9,041 nucleotides of DNA from Sulfurospirillaceae bacterium (GTDB lineage Bacteria > Campylobacterota > Campylobacteria > Campylobacterales > Sulfurospirillaceae): NCBI GenBank assembly GCA_028705785.1, contig JAQWCT010000098.1:1-9041 (forward strand), in the 5' to 3' direction. Made by a program: the position numbers and the translations under genes. Below are positions 1 through 4,914 of the stretch, piece after piece (position 1 is the stretch's first letter; every line of letters starts with the position of its first letter). The notes beneath the pieces were generated by a model, which was not told the origin of the DNA, ran no database searches, and saw nothing but the letters and a program-made list of their open reading frames with translations.

Positions 1-384
1 GGCAATAGAGATATACAGTATCCCTGTTGCTCGTTTGATGAAATGCAGCAGCGCTCTCTCACTCTTGTCTCGAGCTTTCTGCTCCCACATAGAAAAGATA
101 GCGGCGAGTTGTTTTTGTGTTACGCCTCCACTTTTTGGAGCTTGTTTAACAAGAGCACGCCCTGCGATGTCAGGCTTCAAAGAGAGAGTATCTTCACGCT
201 TATGGTTAAATACATCGAGGATATGCTTGAGCTCTTTAATAGAGAGCTCAGCAGAGGAGAGAACCCCAAAACGAATATGCAACCAATCCTCCCACGCCCC
301 TCCAGCATAGAGCACACTATAAGCACCATGCTGATGAATAGCACGGAGTAATCCTTTTCGGAAGTTCTCTTGTAAAAAGGTCAT
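1..384 (-). CDS. gemA: GemA / Mu gp16 family protein (DUF1018), N-terminal 128 residues
   Basis: The frame is open from an ATG at 384 to the window edge, so the gene is complete at its N-terminus and cut at its C-terminus. Residues 8-60 (FRKGLLRAIHQHG, then FGVLSSAELSIKELKHIL) fit the start of the DUF1018 family, in which a small bundle is followed by a 'fG..S...Ls..EL' signature. Residues 88-125 (TQKQLAAIFSMW, then RDKSERALLHFIKRATGI) fit the family's second conserved block. In Mu the gp16/GemA product is an early protein reported to affect host gene expression; its mechanism is poorly known. The ribosome site AAAGGAAAGAGC precedes the ATG, and the start overlaps the stop of the preceding 141-residue gene (ATGA), which suggests coupled translation. 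The family call rests on motif recall, not on a search. Confidence 0.8.
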   Translation of the reverse strand, partial: MTFLQENFRKGLLRAIHQHGAYSVLYAGGAWEDWLHIRFGVLSSAELSIKELKHILDVFNHKREDTLSLKPDIAGRALVKQAPKSGGVTQKQLAAIFSMWEQKARDKSERALLHFIKRATGILYISIA

Positions 385-806
385 GCTCTTTCCTTTATCG
401 TTTTTTGTATATCTTTAAATAATGCTCTTAAAGCAGGGTCGCTACAGGCTATCTCAAACTCTCCACGGCTTTGTTCTTTAAAATCAACTGTAGACTTCGT
501 TACAGGCTCTTTTTTAGGCTCTGCAATCACACACGCTTCGATGGTATTAAAGAGCACATTGTTGGCCTTTAAATCCTCTTTAAATAAGGAGTAATAGCCT
601 CTCATCTTTGCTTTAATGTCCTCTTTTTTGTATGCAAACTCAAACTTCGCCGTTTGATGTTTAAACACAAAGAAAAGCACGTTACCTTTTATCTTCGCAT
701 AGCGAAAGAGGGAAGAGAGCGCTAAGCCCTCCAACCCTGCTTTTGCGATTGCATCTATAGTTTTACGGCGTTCTATGCCAACATAAAGTGCAGCCAACTC
801 GCTCAT
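381..806 (-). CDS. Unidentified early phage protein, 141 aa
   Basis: I do not recognise this protein with confidence. The start is set at the ATG at 806 (MSELAALY), which has GAGGG six bases upstream; an in-frame ATG at 824 lies inside the end of the exonuclease gene and has no such site. Residues 5-40 are helical and Ala/Leu rich. Residues 37-75 hold a strand-like stretch (KGNVLFFVFKHQTAKFEF) followed by a lysine-rich helix (KKEDIKAKMRGYY). The C-terminal third is a polar linker and a short charged helix. The 'L.f.v.h....EF' pattern is loosely reminiscent of DUF721/DciA-type domains, bacterial helicase-loader relatives, but this is a weak impression only. It sits two bases after the exonuclease stop and overlaps the GemA start by four bases, so it belongs to the early operon and may act in replication. 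Confidence 0.75.
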   Translation of the reverse strand: MSELAALYVGIERRKTIDAIAKAGLEGLALSSLFRYAKIKGNVLFFVFKHQTAKFEFAYKKEDIKAKMRGYYSLFKEDLKANNVLFNTIEACVIAEPKKEPVTKSTVDFKEQSRGEFEIACSDPALRALFKDIQKTIKERA

Positions 807-808
807 AT

Positions 809-1330
809 TTATCCCTCGCAACAATAAAAAATTTGATGTTTACAATCATCAATTCCACGGTGCTTTATCCCCTTAAATTCATAATCTCTAGGGTTAATCC
901 CTTTAAGTGTTACAAGGGTTCTAACATCATTGTCGCAGTAATAAGGCAACACAAAATCAACACCATGCCGTTTATAAAGGTTTCTCAAGAGTGTATTATC
1001 AAAAGTAACACCATTACCCCATAGCTTCGCATTTTTAATATTAGGGATATACTTTGTAATCCAACCATTAAATTCTTGGAGTACATCAATAATCCTATTT
1101 TGAGGCAAACGCATCATTGTCTCTTGTGCCTCTTTACTTTGTTTTAGCCACCATTGCACAGTTGAAGAATCTATAATAGCGCCATGTTCTATTTGCTCTT
1201 CCCAATTAAGTCCAGTTTCAAATTCCTCAAAGCATTGTCCACTCTTTAAATCAAACCGCACAGCACTTATCGTCGTAATAAGTGCATCAGCATTTACTCC
1301 CATCGTCTCCAAATCAAGCATAATGTGCAT
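809..1330 (-). CDS. DnaQ-like (DEDDh) 3'-5' exonuclease, 173 aa
   Basis: The protein resembles the phage/exodeoxyribonuclease VIII-like exonuclease group with the Rv2179c-type fold, which removes nucleotides from 3' ends using two metal ions. The motifs can be seen: MLDLETM at residues 4-10 with the catalytic D6 and E8; TVQWWLKQS at 57-65, typical of this subgroup; WGNGVTFDN at 104-112 with D111; and HRGIDD at 157-162 with H157 and D162. All four acidic residues and the histidine are present, so it should be active. The start is the ATG at 1330, one base after the stop of the DUF3164 gene; the longer frame up to 1483 adds an Arg/Leu-rich sequence lying entirely inside that gene and is not credible. 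The ribosome site is weak (GGCGG), so translation is probably coupled. In the early operon it may process DNA ends or replication intermediates. Confidence 0.9.
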   Translation of the reverse strand: MHIMLDLETMGVNADALITTISAVRFDLKSGQCFEEFETGLNWEEQIEHGAIIDSSTVQWWLKQSKEAQETMMRLPQNRIIDVLQEFNGWITKYIPNIKNAKLWGNGVTFDNTLLRNLYKRHGVDFVLPYYCDNDVRTLVTLKGINPRDYEFKGIKHRGIDDCKHQIFYCCEG

Positions 1331-1331
1331 A

Positions 1332-1955
1332 TCATACCGCCGCAATATCAATGGGGATAAGACTCCATTCGCTATCAGAGTTCTCACGGGTATAAAAGCG
1401 AATGTAGCTCTTTGTCGAAGCGACCTGCAAGCTGTCTGCAATAATCGACATCGCCTCAACCCACTTAGGGGCAACAATGTCATAACTTCGCAATGCTAAA
1501 AGCTTTTTCGTGTCGATATTGCCTTTTTTATCAACCTCAAATGCCTTCATAATCAGCGTTCTAACGATAGGTGTAGAGTCTTCCGTCTCTTCTTTTAAAA
1601 ACTCGTCTAGTTTCATTTTTGCAATTTGAATTTTCTCATCAGGTTTGAGCGTGTCCATAGAGCGGATTTCGACCTTTGCTGTAGAAGAAAAATTCTCTAA
1701 GTTTAGGTTTCCTTTTACACTTTTACCTTTTGCATCAACATTGTAGTTTTGCAAGAGCAGAGCGAAGTACGACTCTACCTGCTCATTGCACTCTGCTTTA
1801 AAAATAGAGATAAGTCCTGTAAGGTTTTGCGCCGCCGCAATAATGCGCTCAACAAGCTCAGATTTTAACTGCTCATCAACTCTAATCATATCGGGGTGAA
1901 CTGCCTCACCTTTGCCATTAATCCAAAAGCCTTTATCGTCTCTAAGTATCATCAT
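1332..1955 (-). CDS. DUF3164 family protein, 207 aa
   Basis: The sequence follows the DUF3164 family, common in Mu-like phages and of unknown biochemical role. Family landmarks as I recall them: an N-terminal 'W.n.kGeavhpd' segment (residues 11-22), a conserved helix with 'IFKAECNEQVESYFALL' (51-67), 'KGNLNLENFSSTAKVEI' (81-97), a helix with 'KIQIAKMKLDEFL' (108-120), 'AFEVDKKGNIDTKKLLALR' (138-156) and a C-terminal 'W.eAM.iI.dSLqv..tKsYIRFY.R' block (165-190). Length is normal for the family. Two adjacent ATGs (1955 and 1952) are possible starts; AAGGA lies three bases before the first and six before the second, so the second may be preferred. The AAGGA overlaps the stop codon of the upstream 42-residue zinc-ribbon gene. 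Its early position suggests a role in phage replication or host takeover (inference). Confidence 0.88.
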   Translation of the reverse strand: MMILRDDKGFWINGKGEAVHPDMIRVDEQLKSELVERIIAAAQNLTGLISIFKAECNEQVESYFALLLQNYNVDAKGKSVKGNLNLENFSSTAKVEIRSMDTLKPDEKIQIAKMKLDEFLKEETEDSTPIVRTLIMKAFEVDKKGNIDTKKLLALRSYDIVAPKWVEAMSIIADSLQVASTKSYIRFYTRENSDSEWSLIPIDIAAV

Positions 1956-1961
1956 TTTTCC

Positions 1962-2090
1962 TTATTTTTTTTCTTTGCATGTATCACATACTTTAGTTGC
2001 ACCGTAATGCCAAGCCCCACAAAGGGGACACCTTTTACTCTTTACCACCAGTGTTGGATTTTTGTACGATAGGCTCTTCGTTTTTGCCAT
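1962..2090 (-). CDS. Small zinc-ribbon protein, 42 aa
   Basis: This short frame fills a gap of about 80 bases and overlaps the 3' part of the upstream 85-residue gene by 56 bases in another frame. It has an ATG at 2090 with a strong ribosome site (GAGGG, four to five bases before the ATG). The C-terminal half holds CPLCGAWHYGATKVCDTC, a CX2C-X10-CX2C pattern that should bind one zinc ion; the N-terminal 20 residues are basic (several Lys). Its stop codon (TAA) forms part of the TAAGGA ribosome site of the DUF3164 gene, a coupling design used repeatedly in this operon. It could bind nucleic acid or act as a protein adaptor. It differs from Mu Com in length and spacing, and I do not assign a family. 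The intact Cys pairs and ribosome site make a chance frame unlikely. Confidence 0.72.
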   Translation of the reverse strand: MAKTKSLSYKNPTLVVKSKRCPLCGAWHYGATKVCDTCKEKK

Positions 2091-2292
2091 TACTTCCCTC
2101 TCTCATCGCTTTTACGTAGGCTTTTGTTAAGCACCTTTGAATAGGATGATTTAACGCTTCATAAATATTTATGCTATCGCCAATGGATTCTTGTACTGTC
2201 GCCACTAAAACACCAAGCTCAGCTAATATCTGTGTTTGCTCACCCCTAATATCAATTTTTATACCGTGTTCTGTTTTATCAATCAATAACAT
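2035..2292 (-). CDS. Unidentified early phage protein, 85 aa
   Basis: I do not recognise this protein. The ATG at 2292 has an excellent ribosome site (AAGGAG, six to seven bases upstream), whose first bases are the TAA stop of the preceding 33-residue gene. The N-terminal 25 residues look like beta strands (LLIDKTEHGIKIDIRGEQ), the middle is helical (AELGVLVATVQESI and YEALNHPIQRCLTKAYVKAM), and the last 20 residues are a polar tail rich in Gly, Asn, Lys and Glu. There are no cysteine clusters, membrane segments or known catalytic motifs. The tail region is read in a second frame by the 42-residue zinc-ribbon gene, which may explain its low-complexity composition. Confidence 0.75.
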   Translation of the reverse strand: MLLIDKTEHGIKIDIRGEQTQILAELGVLVATVQESIGDSINIYEALNHPIQRCLTKAYVKAMREGSNGKNEEPIVQKSNTGGKE

Positions 2293-2302
2293 CTACCGCT
2301 CC

Positions 2303-2404
2303 TTATTTCGTTAAATTCCACTCGGCGATATACAGCCACACACGCACTTTGCGCACCACTTTTTCACCCAACCATCTTTTAAACTTTTTAAACATTTTGC
2401 ACAT
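2303..2404 (-). CDS. Small basic Trp-rich peptide, 33 aa
   Basis: This frame occupies the gap between the 73- and 85-residue genes. The ATG at 2404 has GAGGA seven bases upstream, and that site contains the TGA stop of the preceding gene. The peptide's own TAA stop is inside the AAGGAG site of the following gene. The sequence has ten Lys/Arg against two Glu and three Trp residues (FKKFKRWLGEKVV, then VWLYIAEW), so it could form a basic amphipathic helix that contacts a membrane or nucleic acid. No family is recognised. Position and perfect fit between two ribosome sites support translation, but a translated spacer that only keeps ribosomes moving is also possible. Confidence 0.6.
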   Translation of the reverse strand: MCKMFKKFKRWLGEKVVRKVRVWLYIAEWNLTK

Positions 2405-2415
2405 TACGGTTATCC

Positions 2416-2637
2416 TCATTGATTAAGATTGCACATTGCATCAAAGCACGCACGATCAACGCTTTCAAAACTATCGCCAAATCCTAGATTATCTATGATT
2501 TTTTCTTGCTCATAAATAGGTCTAACACTTTTTGCTCCACCACGAATTTTTAGCATTTTTACTTCAACAATAACCTTCTCATCTTCTTTAAAGGTAATCG
2601 TGTAATTTCTCTTTGTTATTTCAGCAATTATTTTCAT
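2416..2637 (-). CDS. Unidentified early phage protein, 73 aa
   Basis: I do not recognise this protein. It starts at the ATG at 2637 with GGGAG nine bases upstream, three bases after the stop of the 210-residue zinc-finger gene. The N-terminal half alternates hydrophobic and charged residues as in a small beta sheet (MKIIAEITKRNYTITF, then KVIVEVKMLKIRGG). The C-terminal half contains a probable helix (SFESVDRACFDAMCNL). Two cysteines (C64 and C69) are not in a metal-site pattern. The stop TGA is part of the GAGGA ribosome site of the next small gene. Confidence 0.72.
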   Translation of the reverse strand: MKIIAEITKRNYTITFKEDEKVIVEVKMLKIRGGAKSVRPIYEQEKIIDNLGFGDSFESVDRACFDAMCNLNQ

Positions 2638-2640
2638 GCT

Positions 2641-3273
2641 CTATGCTCCCAAAACGTCATCAAGAATGACAGGTAAGTCAACTTCTTGTACCGTTAAATC
2701 ATTGAAGCTTTTACCCTCACTTAGACCTCGCTCATAGGCCATAGCTAAAGCAGAGTGAAATACTCTTAGCTCCATAATGGCTACCTTTTCTGTTTCTTCC
2801 GCTGTATAGTGTTTTTTTAGTTCGGTACTCATTTTATTTTTTTTATGTCCATCGCTTATTTTAGAGCCAATGCAAACATTGCATACTTTTCCATATTCAC
2901 CATTGCGATAACGTCTAAAGTTTGTATCTTCTTTCATCTCATTACAATGCTCACATCGTTTCCACTCAACCTTTTTCACACCATCCTCCTTTCTTCTCTT
3001 ATTCGCATCTTTTGCAACCTGTTCCCAGTCTTCTAAGTCTTGAACATTAATGTCATATTCTAATCCAAGAATATCAACGTTAAAGTTATCCCCAATGTCT
3101 TGTTTTGCAAGCTCATTGTATGTGCTCATTTTTGGCGTAAGGTCATCCGTACTGTAAGGCTTAGGAGGCTCAGTCATCGCCTTATTAAATGCCTCTTCGT
3201 TTGCATACAGTGGGGCAATTCCTTTTTCTAAGCATTTAGCTTTGTATTGCTCCCAAAATTTGTTATTTTCCAT
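2641..3273 (-). CDS. Zinc-finger phage protein, 210 aa
   Basis: A four-cysteine zinc site is visible at residues 107-134: CEHC, then about 20 residues including a Phe and an Arg/Tyr-rich stretch, then CNVC. Similar 'C..C......F.....C..C' modules occur in many phage proteins, some with HNH nucleases, but no HNH histidine/asparagine motif follows here. Residues 1-100 are charged and helical; residues 150-185 form a long helix (a Glu/Lys-rich part, then FHSALAMAYERGL). The start is taken at the ATG at 3273 because AAAGGAG lies seven bases upstream; another ATG at 3279 would be only one base from that site. The gene follows the 33-residue membrane peptide almost directly. It may bind DNA or RNA, but its function is unknown. 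Confidence 0.78.
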   Translation of the reverse strand: MENNKFWEQYKAKCLEKGIAPLYANEEAFNKAMTEPPKPYSTDDLTPKMSTYNELAKQDIGDNFNVDILGLEYDINVQDLEDWEQVAKDANKRRKEDGVKKVEWKRCEHCNEMKEDTNFRRYRNGEYGKVCNVCIGSKISDGHKKNKMSTELKKHYTAEETEKVAIMELRVFHSALAMAYERGLSEGKSFNDLTVQEVDLPVILDDVLGA

Positions 3274-3275
3274 CT

Positions 3276-3377
3276 TCATGCTCCTTTAAAAAGCACATAA
3301 AATATAGCAATCAAACCAGACGCTGCAAATCCCCAAAACACCAAGGGAACTACTATGTCAAAATTATCTTTTTTCAT
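3276..3377 (-). CDS. Small single-pass membrane peptide, 33 aa
   Basis: A frame too short for usual gene callers fills the gap between two early genes. The ATG at 3377 overlaps the TGA of the 135-residue gene (ATGA), with GGAAGGA six bases upstream, and its own TGA ends two bases before the next gene's chosen start. The peptide has a charged N-terminus (MKKDNFD), an uninterrupted hydrophobic stretch at residues 8-30 (IVVPLVFWGFAASGLIAIFYVLF) and a short KGA end, so it is a good candidate for one transmembrane helix with its N-terminus in the cytoplasm. Small membrane proteins in phage early regions can act in superinfection exclusion or host inhibition, but nothing here proves such a role. 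Confidence 0.72.
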   Translation of the reverse strand: MKKDNFDIVVPLVFWGFAASGLIAIFYVLFKGA

Positions 3378-3781
3378 TGTTTATCCTTCCCATACCAAAA
3401 CTTACAACTCACAATATCTAAGTCCAAACTATCTCTCATTCTCCACATTTCATTAAAACAAGGCGCATTACCGCATGTATTACAGCAAGGTTTTGCATAT
3501 CTAAGTACATTTTCATGCACACCTCTTACGTGTAAGAACATCAAAAAGTTTGCCAAGTCGATGTAGTTGTCTTTATTCTCTTTTGTCGTTTGCTTCCAAA
3601 AAAGATCAGCAAGGTGCTTACCTGTACATGTCTCTCTATTATCCCAACCGCTTCGACCTTTTTCACGTGCAATGGCTAGCTTTTCTTTCATCGCTTTTGC
3701 AAACTGGTCAACGGCTTCATTGTCTCGTTCTGCTTGCATTAACGCCTCATCCACGTCATGCTCTCTTTGTGTATCAGTCAT
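3374..3781 (-). CDS. Conserved-type phage protein with C-terminal Cys cluster, 135 aa
   Basis: The centre of the protein has a pattern I recall from many phage hypothetical proteins: a helix ending in KLAIAREKGRSGW (residues 34-46), then LADLFWKQT, then NYIDLANFLMFLHVRG (72-87), equivalent to the usual 'K.D.vDvanF.mmLh.RG'. The role of that module is not established. The C-terminal part adds cysteines at 99, 100, 103, 108 and 126, which may bind zinc. The start is the ATG at 3781, whose first base is shared with the TGA of the upstream gene (TGATG); a GTG at 3784 is also in frame. The ribosome site is weak (GGCGG), so translation probably depends on reinitiation. The stop overlaps the start of the membrane peptide. 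Confidence 0.78.
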   Translation of the reverse strand: MTDTQREHDVDEALMQAERDNEAVDQFAKAMKEKLAIAREKGRSGWDNRETCTGKHLADLFWKQTTKENKDNYIDLANFLMFLHVRGVHENVLRYAKPCCNTCGNAPCFNEMWRMRDSLDLDIVSCKFWYGKDKQ

Positions 3782-4008
3782 CACGCTACCGCCATCATTT
3801 TTTTACTAGCGTTTCGTGCCTCTTTAACAATCGCATGTAGCTTCCCTGCTTGAGTCGTGTTTAAATCAAGCGCTTTAGCTTTGCACATGCTCACCTCAAG
3901 CTCAAGCCTTTCATTTTCACTTTTTAGCTCTCGCACCCTTTGATTTAACACGCCTACTTGAGCACTCAAAGCATCAACGCCTAAGACTCTTCTTAAAAAT
4001 GCTTTCAT
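3781..4008 (-). CDS. Small coiled-coil protein, 75 aa
   Basis: Residues 14-45 form a likely coiled coil with hydrophobic heptad spacing (LSAQVGVLNQRVRELK, then ENERLELEVSMC), followed by a Lys/Ala-rich helix to the end. No enzymatic motif is seen. The ATG at 4008 overlaps the TGA of the MuB-type gene (ATGA) and has a strong AGGAGG site about eight bases upstream. Placement directly after the transposition ATPase suggests an accessory role near transposition or replication, but this is inference only. It could form a dimer or an adaptor. Confidence 0.75.
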   Translation of the reverse strand: MKAFLRRVLGVDALSAQVGVLNQRVRELKSENERLELEVSMCKAKALDLNTTQAGKLHAIVKEARNASKKMMAVA

Positions 4009-4910
4009 TTCATTGCCTCCTCAAAGTTTTCAGCATTGCCCTCGTATATCTCAACGAAGTCCTCACACCAGTACTTCACTTCACGAAGATTTTGGCTCTT
4101 TTTCCAAAGCTTCATGACCTGTTTATCGTCCAGCTCTATGTTAAAGCTCTTTGTCATCAAGCTAACTTCCACTACGCTAAAAGGCTCTATGGGTAAACTA
4201 GCACGGATGCGTGTTTCAACTTGTGGATGTGAACGTGCGATGATAAGCTCTAACCTTTCCGTTCCCACCAACACCATAGGGATGTCGCACTCATCATGGA
4301 TGTGTCTTATCTGTTCTAGGCTTGACTCATTTAAGAAGTTCGCCTCATCAATGATGATGATTTTACGATTGGTTAAAAGCTCTTTTTTGATACCACGCAT
4401 GAGGTCTTTTTTGTTCTTTGGTATATTTTTTATACCGATAGAAAGTGCTAACTCTTCTAAGAACTCCTTTTGGCTCATGCCATCATAAGAGGTTACGATG
4501 CATGCTTGTGGGTACTTTTTTGCAAAAGCACGAATGGCAGTGGTCTTTCCTGTACCACTTTTTCCACAAATCTTCGTGAGTGCTTTTTGCTTGGTACTTT
4601 TAATGAGCGTTGCGATGATGTTTTCAGTATTGGCAAATTCCAATATCCCTGAATTTTTGCAAATCTCAGAGTATTTTCCCTTTTTAAACTCACCCTTTAA
4701 AGTGTTTAAAGACTCTTTAATCTCTACTTTAGACTCTAAGTAGTTAATGATGGTCTCTTCCACTTTTGCTTTTGAGTTTGCACTCAGGTTATAATCTCCC
4801 CAGCCACTTAAAGCCTTAGAAACATACGCCGCATTAAGCCCTGTATCTCGTACAATTTGACCAGCACTTCCACCGCTTGCCTTGAAATTTTCAAATAATT
4901 CTTGTAACAT
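4005..4910 (-). CDS. MuB-type transposition ATPase (AAA+), 301 aa
   Basis: This is the target-DNA binding ATPase that partners the transposase. MuB-type proteins form ATP-dependent filaments on DNA, deliver target DNA to the transpososome and give target immunity. Residues 1-60 form a helix-turn-helix domain (GSAGQIVRDTGLNAAYVSKALSGW), as in the MuB N-terminus. The AAA+ core has Walker A GKSGTGKTT at 116-124 (K122), Walker B IIIIDEAN at 184-191 (D188, E189), a sensor-1-like segment MVLVGTE at 212-218 and a likely arginine finger in QVETRIRASL (R234 or R236). Length is close to MuB (about 312). The ATG at 4910 has AAAGGA eight bases upstream and lies four bases after the transposase stop. All motifs are intact, so it should be functional. 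Confidence 0.95.
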   Translation of the reverse strand: MLQELFENFKASGGSAGQIVRDTGLNAAYVSKALSGWGDYNLSANSKAKVEETIINYLESKVEIKESLNTLKGEFKKGKYSEICKNSGILEFANTENIIATLIKSTKQKALTKICGKSGTGKTTAIRAFAKKYPQACIVTSYDGMSQKEFLEELALSIGIKNIPKNKKDLMRGIKKELLTNRKIIIIDEANFLNESSLEQIRHIHDECDIPMVLVGTERLELIIARSHPQVETRIRASLPIEPFSVVEVSLMTKSFNIELDDKQVMKLWKKSQNLREVKYWCEDFVEIYEGNAENFEEAMK

Positions 4911-4914
4911 TCGT

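Noticed and set aside
35..351. Plus-strand frames over the GemA gene
   Set aside because: They are antisense shadows; the minus frame matches DUF1018 and has a ribosome site and operon overlap.
1331..1483. N-terminal extension of the exonuclease
   Set aside because: The extra residues are Arg/Leu-rich, lie wholly within the DUF3164 gene, and the conserved domain begins at the ATG at 1330.
1962..2090. Homologue of Mu Com
   Set aside because: Both are small zinc-binding proteins, but length, Cys spacing and genome position differ, so only the zinc-ribbon description is kept.
4036..4743. Plus- and minus-strand frames inside the MuB-type gene
   Set aside because: The MuB-type frame has intact Walker motifs over the same bases; the others have no family signature.
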